In this document: in pieces, positions 12,338 through 22,204 of the stretch | How positions within the stretch are numbered: the stretch's first letter is position 1 | Layout: each line of letters starts with the position of its first letter | From: Suillus spraguei | Lineage: Eukaryota > Basidiomycota > Agaricomycetes > Boletales > Suillaceae | DNA: 64,000 nt | Assembly: GCA_016800925.1 (NCBI GenBank) | Contig: JABCPU010000170.1 | Location: forward strand, 62,001 to 126,000 | Direction of reading: 5' to 3' | Program-made: the position numbers and the translations under genes | Notes under the pieces: generated by a model | Told to the model about the DNA's origin: nothing | The model's input: the letters and a program-made list of their open reading frames with translations, nothing else | Database searches by the model: none

Positions 12338-13644
12338 TCACACCGTGCTTAGTATGTGGCCTTCGACCATAGCCCATCCACATGAGGGAACCCCGGCATA
12401 AATGTGCACAGAATCCCTCATATACCATGCCCAAGCAATCCGATCCCCTTCCCCTCCATCAACACCATGTCTCACAATTCTTCCCGAAAATGCAATCATA
12501 CAGCCGGAATCATACCTGAATTCCAGCTGAAGGCTTGGCATACTCATCCGAGCATTAGAATAGTTCCCCACGGTGGTGAGAATATCGAAGCATTCAGGAA
12601 TCGATAAATGGTCTCGATGATTGGGGGTTTCCCAATTGGAAATGATGGAGAGGCTGTTAAACACGGATGCCCAGTACTGCAGGGTCTCTGGCATCTGTGG
12701 CAGTTCCTTGCTCACTGCCTTATCTCCGAGGTGTGACAAGGCTCGTAACCCTGCAAAATACTGCTGAGGATGCATGACCCTGAGTGCCGCCGATGCGATG
12801 GCTGCCGGCCTTGCAATAGCTTTCAGGATATTCTCGGAGGAGGGTCCCTTCAATGATGCGGATACCTCCGGATCTGACAGATTCTATGGGATTGGTGAGT
12901 TTGACTCCAGAAATCACCATCTCATCACATCCTACCTCGTGGCCCTGTTGAAACCATGCCGGAGATAAATTGATGCATCCGGGAGTTGACCCAACATTTT
13001 CCGAGCCCTGTTTGAACCATTCTTGATTATATCGCCAATTGCCATCAGCCTTTACACTTTTTTCGAGGCTTGGACCCAGCAAATCGGTGGCCGCCCTGAT
13101 TTCCTTCTGTAGGTACCATTTGATATTCAATATCCATTGAGTAACAATCTACACATTACGCACCTGGGTGGTCTCGGTCAGGGCGTCCGGAAGGTACCAT
13201 GCGATGATGGTACCGGAAACATCGATAATTGTGGCAGGTTTGTCCACCACCTTTGTGCCCTCATGGCCAGGAGGACACCTCTCAAGCAACTTCTCCTCTT
13301 TCTCCTCATTATGCCCAGTGTTCTTTGGGGATATCAATTTGCTATATCTTGCAATATCAATCTGTATCTTAACTATCATGAAGGAATTTGAATGATCAAA
13401 CACATTTTCAACATCTGCAGGAAGACCCACTGGGATTTTTATATGCCTTTATGAGTACATCAGCCAAGCGATCGCACGCCATCACCAGATCAGTGTCCAG
13501 GTTCGGAGAAGGTATAACCGGTTCTCCTCCAGTCTTCTCTGCATTGAATTTTTGTTCGGTATATGCCCCTGCTTCATGAGTGATGGCCAGGGCCCAAGTG
13601 CGCCAGATTTTTATGTCACAAGTGGACATGGAAGAAGTGTTCAT
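12338..13644 (-). CDS. TET/JBP-type 2-oxoglutarate/Fe(II) dioxygenase
   Basis: Four exons (13644-13431, 13372-13164, 13106-12936, 12883-12338) join to exactly 1,140 bases, 379 residues, through introns of 52-58 bases. The C-terminal half is a double-stranded beta-helix dioxygenase of the fungal TET/JBP type. It has the iron ligands H287-x-D289 in TPNHRDH, the distal His H337 in IVRHGV, and R346 in GEGDRIAWAWYMRDSV for the 2-oxoglutarate carboxylate. The preceding MHPQQYFAG and LQYWASVFNSLS blocks also match this group as I remember it. The N-terminal 200 residues are less conserved. Known members oxidise 5-methylcytosine or thymine in DNA, and fungal members are known to be expanded and linked to KDZ transposons. 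Activity here is inferred from residues only. It is convergent with the upstream plus-strand genes. Confidence 0.85.
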
Positions 13645-14344
13645 GTTGCAAGTTGATATTGGGAAATCAGACGCTGAATGCTGGATGTCCAGACTTTGGT
13701 GTTAAAGGTGGTGGAGATAGCGAGGATCAGATAAGGGAACCTTGGATGATGTTGGCTTTCAAAGCTGTATTATCATCCATTGCTCAATGAAATACCAGAT
13801 GATTGGAAGTGTGCTGGATATCTGATATTCATTTGTCCAGACCCGGGTTCGGAACTCCGGAACTTGGTATGCTTTACTCAAATTTCGGGGGTCGGAACTG
13901 GGTGTCTCGTATTGACTGAATTATGTGTCGAGACCCGGGTCTCGGAACTCGGAACTTGGTATGCTTCATCTGATTTTCGGGGGTCAGAACTGGGTGTCTT
14001 GTAGGGCAACACAAGCCTCGCACCCCGCTTTCCACATTCTACAAGATAACCTAAGCGCCATAAAGGCCATTTCAAGACATCACTTGCTGCTCCTGGAACT
14101 TGGTATGCTTCACTCAAATTTCGGGGGTCGGAACTGGGTGTCTCTTATTGACTGAATTATGTGTCGAGACCCGGGTCTCGGAACTCGGAACTTGGTATGC
14201 TTCATCTGATTTTCGGGGGTCGGAGCTGGGTGTCTTGTAGGGCAACACAAGCCTCGCACCCCAGTTTCCACATTCTACAAGACAACCTAAGCGTCACAAA
14301 AGGCCATGTCAAGACAGCACCTGCTGCTCCGGGAACTCAGTAAC
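13645..14344. repeat. Direct duplication of about 236 bases upstream of the dioxygenase gene
   Basis: A unit containing GAACTTGGTATGCTTCA, TCGGGGGTCGGAACTGGGTG, TGTCGAGACCCGGGTCTCGG and TAGGGCAACACAAGCCTCGC is present twice, about 13857-14092 and 14093-14330, with few differences. It reuses the GGAACTCGG words of the other arrays. Bases 13645-13856 lie just 5' of the dioxygenase start and should hold its promoter; I see no clear TATA box. Confidence 0.75.
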
Positions 14345-14394
14345 TGTGATTTATTACCTCCTCTGATTCAGATGATATGCAACTCCCTCAGCTC

Positions 14395-14830
14395 CGTCAT
14401 GTCTACCATTATCATACACATGGGCCCACCCGTCTATATTTTATACCACCCTCGGCCCACCCGTCTAATATAATATACTGTACAACACCCTCGGCCCACC
14501 CGTCTAATAAATATTTATATAACACTCTCGGCTCACCCGTCTAATACCCGTCTAATTTAATATGTGTCTGGGCCCACCCGTGTATGTGATAACAAGTACC
14601 CTTCACATACCTGTCTATTTGATACACATCTACCTTGATACACCCATCTACATGATATCCAACTACCTCGGCCCATCCGTCTACCGGATATTCATGTACA
14701 TCGGCCCACTCATCTACTCTACATATTCCTTGCATGGGCCCACCCGCTGTCATCGGGAATAATATTCCTCCCGGCCCATCCGTCATCAACGAGGATATTT
14801 CTACCATGGGCCCATGGTCCGCTGGCCCGT
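14395..14830. repeat. Degenerate array of GGCCCACCCGTCTA words
   Basis: The motif GGCCCACCCGTCTA, with variants, recurs roughly every 40-70 bases between AT-rich segments, up to the point where the A-family LTR becomes recognisable. It could be the U3 part of an unusual 5' LTR or the flank into which the Gypsy element was joined. No gene is visible. Confidence 0.6.
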
Positions 14831-14896
14831 ATCATATGGGATATTATGCACGTCCGTTCACTCGTATAATACGGAGATAGTTCACTGTAATATGTG

Positions 14897-15035
14897 TCCG
14901 TCACGCAACCCCTTCCGGGTCTTCGGACGAATAACTCCTCCCTGAAATAAAGGGCATTACTCGAGAAAGGGGCACAGTGTACGAACTGAGGCCAAAGCCC
15001 TTCGGATCTCTCTACCCTTGAGTACAGTCTTAACA
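14897..15035 (+). repeat. 5' LTR of Gypsy A, only its 3' 139 bases recognisable
   Basis: From TCCGTCACGCAACCCCTTCC to the terminal CAGTCTTAACA this matches the last part of the 3' LTR at 21436-22204 almost base for base. Upstream of 14897 the sequence is unrelated to that LTR. Either most of the LTR was lost by recombination or the U3 region was replaced. A possible alternative LTR start is TGTGATTT at about 14346, unproven. Confidence 0.8.
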
Positions 15036-15085
15036 GTATATTCGAACTCAAACCTTTCCGAGTAACTTAGCAACCATCCCATATC

Positions 15086-16378
15086 ATGCCTCCCCGTAAA
15101 GCTCAGAACACACTCCGAGGAGCCGGACTTGGTCCGATCCAACGAGATCCCACACCCATCGTCCAAACATTTACCAGTTTCTCTCAACGCCGCGCAAGCA
15201 TGAGCGACATAGGTCAAAGTATCTCCGCCCGTCAAGTCAGACCGGATCCGATAACACCAACTCAGAACCCGGATAACCCAGACTCCAATTCGCGCCCGAC
15301 CATTCGCTTTGATGATGAGCTGCGCAGTAACCTACCAGATGATGAAGTTGATGATCCGGACAATGAGGACCTGGAGGATGAAGAAGATAAAATCCACCTA
15401 AACCCTCAGGACCGGGTCCTAGCCCAACTGTCCGTAGCCATTAACCACCTCGCTCGCAGTAGCCGTCGCACCCCCACCTCGTATGATAGCAAAGTCAAAG
15501 TCCGTGAGCCAGATACCTTCGATGGGTCCGAACCTCGCAAGCTCCGGGCATTCTTCGTCCAATGTGAGCTCAACTTCCAGAGCAAACCTAGCGCTTTCCG
15601 TTCCGGACGCGCTAAAGTCAATTTCGCCCAATCCTACCTTAAGGGTATGGCTCTCGAGTGGTTTGAACCGGACCTCCTTTCGGACGGATATAGCGACCGT
15701 CCAGACTGGATGGATGACTACTCCGAGTTCATGCTCGAGCTCCAAACCAATTTCGGACCACATGATCCCTCTGGAGACGCAGAGATGCAGTTAGAACAAC
15801 TCCACATGCGTGACGGACAACGCATCAACAAGTACGTTGTAGAATTCCAGCGACTTGCCTCCCAAGTACGCAAATGGGGAGACGGAGCCCTACGACGCCA
15901 ATTCTACAATGGACTTCCGGCTCGAATCAAAGATGAGATTAGTCGCATGGGTAAGCCCACTACCCTTTCGGAGTTCAAGACTCTCGCCCAGACCATCGAC
16001 GCCCGTTACTGGGAACGGAGGGGCGAAGTCACCCGAGAGAGTAGAACCACCTCTTCCAATCCTCCCAGGCAGTCAACATCCGACCGGACGAACTCCAACT
16101 CATCCGGATCCGATACGCCCAGATTCAATAAACCCACATACTCCACAACATCCTCTACCCCGAAAGTTTCGGATCTCCCTAGTGTTGTTGGTACAGACGG
16201 AAAGCTAACCACCCAGGAGCGTCAGAGACGTTTTGACAAAAAGCTCTGTATGTTCTGCGGCAGACCTGGTCACACTGCCCGGGAATGCACCAAATCCACT
16301 TCGCGCGCTGCCAAAGGCCGCGCCACTGTGCTCACTCCGGAAACGGAACCGGAAGCCTCGGATGAGGCAAAAAATTAG
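15086..16378 (+). CDS. gag: Gag polyprotein, Gypsy A
   Basis: Single frame of 430 residues starting 50 bases after the 5' LTR. The acidic N-terminal third is followed by a Ty3/Gypsy-type capsid region (KLRAFFVQCELNF, WFEPDLL, LQTNFGPHDP, RQFYNGLP). A CCHC zinc knuckle lies at residues 388-401 (CMFCGRPGHTAREC), close to the C-terminus as in other Gypsy Gag proteins. It should assemble the particle and bind the element RNA. The frame ends at TAG 16376-16378, directly after a slippery heptamer, and the protease frame follows in the -1 frame. Confidence 0.92.
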   Translation: MPPRKAQNTLRGAGLGPIQRDPTPIVQTFTSFSQRRASMSDIGQSISARQVRPDPITPTQNPDNPDSNSRPTIRFDDELRSNLPDDEVDDPDNEDLEDEEDKIHLNPQDRVLAQLSVAINHLARSSRRTPTSYDSKVKVREPDTFDGSEPRKLRAFFVQCELNFQSKPSAFRSGRAKVNFAQSYLKGMALEWFEPDLLSDGYSDRPDWMDDYSEFMLELQTNFGPHDPSGDAEMQLEQLHMRDGQRINKYVVEFQRLASQVRKWGDGALRRQFYNGLPARIKDEISRMGKPTTLSEFKTLAQTIDARYWERRGEVTRESRTTSSNPPRQSTSDRTNSNSSGSDTPRFNKPTYSTTSSTPKVSDLPSVVGTDGKLTTQERQRRFDKKLCMFCGRPGHTARECTKSTSRAAKGRATVLTPETEPEASDEAKN

Positions 16379-16417
16379 TCCGCGACCCTCCTGACTCCGT
16401 ACGGGATGAGGGTCGCG
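16369..16417 (+). promoter_or_regulatory. Programmed -1 ribosomal frameshift signal at gag-protease junction
   Basis: The heptamer A AAA AAT lies at 16369-16375 in the correct gag phase (GCA AAA AAT TAG). After a five-base spacer a perfect 10-base-pair stem follows: CGCGACCCTC (16381-16390) pairs with GAGGGTCGCG (16408-16417) around a 17-base loop. Slipping back one base continues with TTA GTC CGC and stays open for 20 codons into the protease frame. Slippery site, spacer and stem all fit the known -1 frameshift arrangement. Confidence 0.85.
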
Positions 16418-16434
16418 TTGGCCCAACCCGTGCA

Positions 16435-17010
16435 ATGGAACTACGACTCAACGCTGTAACTCTTCCTGATCCGAACTCTCTGTGTCCATATGTCTCTCTT
16501 CCATCTTTCTCCAATATATCTGACTTTCCGGCCCTCATAGACTGTGGTTCCTCCCACTGCTTCATAGACACTGATTTCGTCCGAGAACATAAAATTCCTA
16601 CCTATCAGATTCCTCCGCTTCCACTCCGTTTATTTGATGGTACATGCAATAACAATATTGTCGAGGCCATAAACTTATCCGTCCGATTCTCCTCCGGTGT
16701 AATCACTTCCGACACGTTCTACGTCACCCCTTTGGATTCCTCATGTTATATCGTTCTCGGATATAGCTGGCTCACCCGACACAATCCGTTGATTGACTGG
16801 GTATTGGGCAGCATCGAGTTCCGAACTACTGAACAGGGAGAGCCATTAACCCCATCCACATCACCGCTGCCTCCGGACACACCGTCCATGGCAGGAAAAT
16901 CCAATCCGACACCTCTGTTACCTTCGGGTATTCCACCAAGGAAGATTCCTCCCCTCCAATATCTCCGTCGCCTCAGAGCACCCCATCCGTGGCAGAGGCT
17001 CCGCCTCTGA
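16435..17010 (+). CDS. Aspartic protease region, Gypsy A, reached by -1 frameshift
   Basis: The frame is open from the slip site (16375) to 17010. It shows a retropepsin-like motif ALIDCGSSHCFID, where the usual D-S/T-G appears as D-C-G, and the second-half motif VLGYSWLTRHNPLIDW typical of chromoviral proteases. A Pro/Ser-rich tail follows. The ATG at 16435 is probably not used if frameshifting supplies the product as a Gag-protease fusion. The pol frame is again -1 relative to this one and is already open from about 16829, so roughly 180 bases overlap. I saw no classical slippery heptamer in that overlap, so how pol is reached is unclear. Confidence 0.82.
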   Translation: MELRLNAVTLPDPNSLCPYVSLPSFSNISDFPALIDCGSSHCFIDTDFVREHKIPTYQIPPLPLRLFDGTCNNNIVEAINLSVRFSSGVITSDTFYVTPLDSSCYIVLGYSWLTRHNPLIDWVLGSIEFRTTEQGEPLTPSTSPLPPDTPSMAGKSNPTPLLPSGIPPRKIPPLQYLRRLRAPHPWQRLRL

Positions 17011-20000
17011 CCAAATCCGAACCCTCCGCTGGTACTCCAGTCCCTAACATATCGTTGATAAACGCAGTGGCCTTTTGCCGTGCCTGCAAGTTAGAAGGAT
17101 CTACTCAGTTCAGCATCTACCTCCGTCCCTCCGAAGTAAACCTTCGATCCGCATCCGTATCATCCGATCCTCCAGACCTCTCCAGAATCCCTTCCAATTA
17201 CCACGAATTCACGGATGTCTTCGACAAAGGCAAAGCCGGACAACTTCCCCCACATCGACCCTACGATCTCAAGATTGAGTTGGAAGAAGGGGCTAGTCCA
17301 CCCCTCGGAACCATATACTCTCTTTCTCCGGTAGAGCTTGAGGCCCTCCGGAAGTTCCTTGATGAAAACATCTCGTCCGGACTCCTCCGTTCCTCATCTT
17401 CTCCCCACGGAGCCCCCGTCCTATTTGTCAAAAAGAAGGATGGATCCCTCCGCCTTTGTGTGGATTTCCGCGGCCTTAACCACATCACCAAGAAGGACCG
17501 ATATCCGTTACCCCTCATTGCCGACCTACTAGACTCCCCGAGCCACGCTAAAGTTTATACCAAAATTGATCTCCGATCTGCATATCACCTCGTCCGGATA
17601 ACAGAAGGAGACGAGTGGAAGACTTCCTTCCGTACGCGCTATGGCTCCTATGAATGGTTGGTGATGCCGGAAGGCCTCACGAATGCTCCGGCAGCTTTCC
17701 AGCGCTTTGTCAATAGCGTATTTTCCGATATGCTGGACGTATGTGTTGTTGTATATCTGGATGACATCCTTATCTATTCCCAAGACCTTGCAAGTCATAA
17801 GGAACATGTCCGAGAAGTTTTGCGACGTCTCCGTAAACACCGACTATATGCCAAACCCGAGAAATGCGAATTTCACTCATCCTCCGTCGAATATCTTGGT
17901 TACCTCCTATCTCCGGATGGCTTGACAATGTCGTCCGAAAAGATCCAGTCTATCATAGACTGGCCAGAACCTCGGAAAGTCAAGGACATCCAATCTTTCC
18001 TCGGATTCGCTAACTTCTATCGTCGTTTCATCTTCAACTACTCGGATATCGTGGTTCCCCTTACTCGACTCACTCGCAAGGGCATCACTTGGGACTTCTC
18101 CGAGGAATGCCGGAAATCATTTAACGCACTCAAGAAAGCATTCACGTCCGCTCCGGTGCTAACACATTGGATTCCGAATGTTCCTATAGTTGTGGAAACT
18201 GATGCCTCGGATTATGCTATCGCTGGAATACTATCCATTGTGTGCCCAGACTCGGAACTTCGTCCGGTGGCATTTTACTCCCGGACGCTGTCCGGTGCAG
18301 AACTCAACTATGATGTCCATGATAAGGAACTACTAGCCATCTATGCTGCGTTCCGAACCTGGCGCCATTACCTAGAAGGCTCGTCCGAGCCTATAGATGT
18401 TGTCACGGACCACAAGAACCTTGAGTATTTCTCTACCACCAAACTGCTATCCCGTCGTCAGGCCCGCTGGTCCGAGTTCCTCCATCAGTTCAACCTCGTT
18501 ATCCGTTACCGTCCTGGAAGACTCGGAGTCAAGCCAGATTCCCTCACTAGACGATGGGACGTCTACCCTAAAGAGGGGGATAAGGCCTACGCTCAGATTA
18601 ACCCTCACAACCTCCGTCCAATATTCGCTTCGGAACAATTAGCTTCGTCCCTACGAGCTTCCATTCTAGCAACTCCGGTCCTTAGAGCAGCTGTTCTTAT
18701 GGACACCGAACACCTCCGGAAAGACATTCTGATAGCACTCCCTAATGACCCCGTTGCACAAACACATTTTCCGGTTCCTTCGGATCCGAGATGGACAATA
18801 GACGATGGTGGACTCCTTTGTTGTGACAACCGCATCTACGTTCCAGATACCAATGATCTACGACTTCGCATCCTCCGGAATTGCCATGACCACCCCCTAT
18901 CCGGACATTTCGGACAGAATCGTACTCTCGAGCTCATCCGACGCAACTATACCTGGCCCGGAGTACGAGCCTTTGTCAAAGAGTATGTCAGATCCTGCAC
19001 ATCCTGCGCCCGAGCCAAAGTTCCGAGACATAAGCCCTACGGTCTACTCAAGCAACTTCCCATCCCAGAAAAACCATGGAATTCCATCTCTATGGATTTC
19101 ATTGAACAACTTCCGGACTCATCCGGCTTTACAGCCATCCTCGTCATCATAGATCGTCTATCCAAGCAAGCCATATTCGTCCCGACCCACGATACCATTA
19201 CTTCCCCTGATCTCGCCCGCCTATTTCTCCTCCATGTCTTCTCTAAGCATGGAGTCCCGTCCCATGTAACCTCGGATCGAGGAACAGAGTTCGTATCCCA
19301 CTTCTTCCGTTCCCTAGGAAAGGCATTGGACATGGTCCTACACTTCACATCCGGATATCATCCCGAAGGAGACGGACAAACCGAACGTGCCAACCAAACG
19401 CTGGAACAGTACCTCCGGATCTACTGCAACTATCAGCAGGACAACTGGTCCGAGCTACTGCCCCTCGCAGAGTTTGCATACAATAACGCTCCGAGTGCCA
19501 CTACCGGAGTTTCACCTTTCTTCGCCAATAAAGGTTATCATCCGAACATTTCCATCCATCCGGAACGCGACCTATCCTCCATCCGTGCCCAGGAATATGC
19601 CCTAGATCTTAACAAACTTCACCAGTTCCTCCGAGATGAGATGTCCGAAGCTCAGAAACGCTATCAAGGACCCGCGGACGCTAAAAGACAGCCTGCTCCA
19701 GACTTCCGGATTGGAGAACAAGTCTTCGTCAAAGCCAAGTACTTCCGTTCCACTCGTCCGTCGAAGAAACTTTCGGAAAAGAATTTGGGACCATTCGAAA
19801 TTATATCCCGCCCGGGTACTCATTCTTTCGCCATCCGACTTCCGGATTCTATGCGTTCCGTACATCCTGTTTTCCATGTCTCGCAGTTAGAGCCAGCAGT
19901 TCCGAACACCATTCCCAATCGCATCCAACCTCCTCCGCCACCAGTCGAAGTCGACGGAGAACCAGAGTACGAGATATCCGAAATCCTGGACTCTAAACTG

Positions 20001-20120
20001 GACCGTCGTAGGCACCACTGCCAACTTCTATACCTCGTCCGTTGGTCCGGATACGAAGGAACGGACGAAGAAACTTCCTGGTTACTGGCCACAGAACTCG
20101 GAAATGCATCGGATCTGTAG
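16829..20120 (+). CDS. pol: Pol: reverse transcriptase, RNase H, integrase, chromodomain (Gypsy A)
   Basis: Open from about 16829. Counting from codon 16989, the RT runs from about residue 120 to 290 with VYLDDILIYS (YLDD at 256-259). RNase H follows with ETDASDYAIAGIL and TDHKNLEYF. Integrase has the HHCC zinc module from about residue 633 and the catalytic core with MDFIEQL, TSDRGTEF and GQTERANQ. A chromodomain starts near residue 994 (YEISEILDSKLDRR, LVRWSGYEG, ETSWL). The RT motif usually MPFGLTNAP reads MPEGLTNAP, one odd residue next to the active site. No stop interrupts the 1,043 codons. The chromodomain would direct insertion toward particular chromatin, as known for chromoviruses. 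Confidence 0.93.
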
Positions 20121-20225
20121 CGGATTTCCATTCTGCATATCCGGACAAGCCTGGTCCCATTGCTTGAAAAAGTACATAACGAAATATAAGTACATTGAGG
20201 GCAGTAGCGGAAATCCGGATCTGGA

Positions 20226-21240
20226 CTAAGCACCAGTCTCCATTTCACCTCCGGCACCCCCAGTCTCCTCCCCAGTCCCATCCGCCATCTCTTCCCCAGT
20301 TCCATCCGCCATCTCCCCTCCATTCTCATCCGCCACCTCTTCCCCAATCTCCTCACCAGCGCCATCCTTGTCGGATCCGGCAGGAACGGAAAGCCTAAAT
20401 CCGGTCCGGATTTCCTCGATGAGCAGGGCCTGGAATTCCCTCTGTTGCTGGAGGAAGGCCTCCATGGTGGAGCTCATCCGCTCCATGGCAATCCGACTCC
20501 CTTCCGCCGCCGCAATACCATCTTGGAGAAGTCCGTTGGTCCGCGCCAACTCAGCAATGATGCCATTAGCAGCGGCCACCCAAGCCTGATCATCGTACTC
20601 CACAAAATCCTCATCCGTACCTTCGATAGTGACTGGGTTAGAGAAGACATCCGCGTCCGCCACATCCGGAGTAGGACTCCTCTGACGGCGCTTGCCTTTG
20701 CCCTTCGGAGACGGAGTACCAGCAGGACGCTGCCTCTTCCGGCCCTTAGGCCCCTTAACGAATCCGGGCCTTCCAGGACAAGTGGCCTTGTCTTTCCGGC
20801 AGACGTCACAGGACTTAATCTACGAAACGTCGAAATCAGCGGATCCGAAGTTTTTCGGACGACTCACCATGGCATTCTTCTCAGCATCACCCCACTGGCA
20901 CATCCGGCCCTTAGTGACGCAACGAGAGCAGTACCCATCCTTCGCTCCGGACGCAGGAGCAGCCTTGGCCTTTGCCAACCCATTAATATCCGGATCTGGG
21001 AGAGTCCACAGCACTCACCCGAGCCTCAATCAGTGCCCTCCGCCTCTTTTCCTCCATTTCCCTCCGGATCTCCGCCAACTCAATCTGCTTCAACTCCTCC
21101 TGCCTTTTCCGCTCCTCCGCCTCTTTCCGTTTCCGTTCCGCCTCGGCTTCCGCTGCAGCCTTAGCAGCCGCCAGTTGCTGCTCCAGATCCGCCACAAGGT
21201 CGGCAGCAGACTTAGGGGCATCGGATTTCTTTCCAGACAT
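20226..21240 (-). CDS. Antisense spliced gene inside Gypsy A with Zn2Cys6-like domain
   Basis: On the strand opposite to gag-pol, between pol and the 3' LTR, three exons (21240-21019, 20969-20868, 20819-20226) join to 918 bases, 305 residues, through introns of 49 and 48 bases with normal GTGAGT donors. The N-terminus is a long Glu/Lys/Arg/Ala coiled coil. The centre has C-X2-C-X6-C, 13 residues, then C-X2-C-X6-C (CSRCVTKGRMC and CDVCRKDKATC), assembled only after splicing. A Lys/Arg/Gly/Pro-rich basic stretch and an acidic tail with Glu/Gly repeats follow. The layout parallels the gene at 1-1878. It could be a DNA- or RNA-binding regulator of the element, but function is unknown. A second copy begins at 63801. 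Confidence 0.72.
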
Positions 21241-21435
21241 GTTAGGAGACAAGTTTTGTTAACAAGGATATGAAGTGGGGGTAGGAATCATTTCGGACGT
21301 CTGACGTCCGTATATCTGTTGGATTACAGACTCAGCACTACAACCATCAAACTTCCCCATCGTCTCGCATTAATCTTGTCCGATCCGGATCGACGCTTCT
21401 TGTGCCTCAGGGGTTCGGCCCTAAGGGGGGGATAC

Positions 21436-22204
21436 TGTCATATACCATACTTCCAATCTCAGATCCGATCATATCCGTCCAGATCCGATCGTTTCCATAT
21501 CCGTCCGGTCCACAGATCCTGTCCGGACCACCCATCCGAATGTACTCACTTCTCGCACCTTAACTCCCTGGTGAACATCTGCGTCTATCTCCTTTCGTCA
21601 TTTCTCCTACTACCGGTACTCCGGCTGTTTATATTTCCGTCCTGTGTTACTGATCCGTTTCCTGTGTTCATTTCCGATTCATGCTTACTGATCTGCTGTG
21701 CAATAACTAATAGACTTCCGTTACACTTCGTACATAGCCCTCGGTCCCGGACTTGCTGATTATCCGTCTTAGATACTTACTGTATATAAACCACTTGTAG
21801 ATCTCCGTAGAACCTTAGTTCGAATATCATCTTAGATTCTACTCATTCTGCCTCCTCCGGACTTAAGCCACTCTCCGCTTTAAGTCACCCTCCGAGACTT
21901 AGGATTGACTCCTATAGTCCATACCTCCGACTCTATCTTCGGATAGTCCATCTCCGTTAGTTTCTAGTTAGGAACTCGTTCCGAAACTAGCCTTAATCTC
22001 TTTTCTCTCCTTACGTTCCGAATTACCTTCGGACGTATTGTATCCAACACCTTCGGACACCCGGATCCGTCACACAACCCCTTCCGGGTCTTCGGACGAA
22101 TAACTCCTCCCTGAAATAAAGGGCATTACTCGAGAAAGGGGCACAGTGTACGAACTGAGGCCAAAGCCCTTCGGATCTCTCTACCCTTGAGTACAGTCTT
22201 AACA
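21436..22204 (+). repeat. 3' LTR of Gypsy A (769 bases)
   Basis: Begins TGTCATATACCATACTTCC right after the polypurine tract and ends GAGTACAGTCTTAACA. The same LTR occurs as solo or partial copies at 29532-30301, 32669-33438, 46738-47481, 51850-54100 and 62837-63605. It joins Helitron coding sequence at 22205 (AGCATGCAGCAACCAAGG), so the insertion or recombination point lies inside a Helitron gene. Confidence 0.92.

Larger units (their letters stand above)
14897..22204 (+). mobile_element. Ty3/Gypsy chromovirus, family A, apparently coding-complete
   Basis: The order is partial 5' LTR (14897-15035), gag, -1 frameshift signal, protease, pol with chromodomain, antisense spliced gene, polypurine tract (AAGGGGGGGATA near 21423) and full 3' LTR (21436-22204). 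No stop or frameshift disables gag or pol, and CpG dinucleotides are abundant, so it looks younger than the B and C elements. The flanks do not match: degenerate arrays on the left, Helitron coding sequence on the right, and no target-site duplication across the two ends, so it has been joined by recombination. I see no primer-binding site starting TGG after the 5' LTR; AGTATATTCGAACTC follows instead. Confidence 0.9.

Noticed and set aside
13149..13430. Separate small gene upstream of the dioxygenase
   Set aside because: It is an exon of the dioxygenase gene extended through an intron; splicing with a GTGGGT donor gives one continuous frame.
15036..15055. tRNA primer-binding site after the Gypsy A 5' LTR
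   Set aside because: No TGG-starting match to a tRNA 3' end is visible; I leave priming undetermined.
21000..21018. 23-base intron in the antisense Gypsy gene
   Set aside because: Too short; the acceptor at 20970 gives a 49-base intron with a branch-like ATTAAT and keeps the frame.
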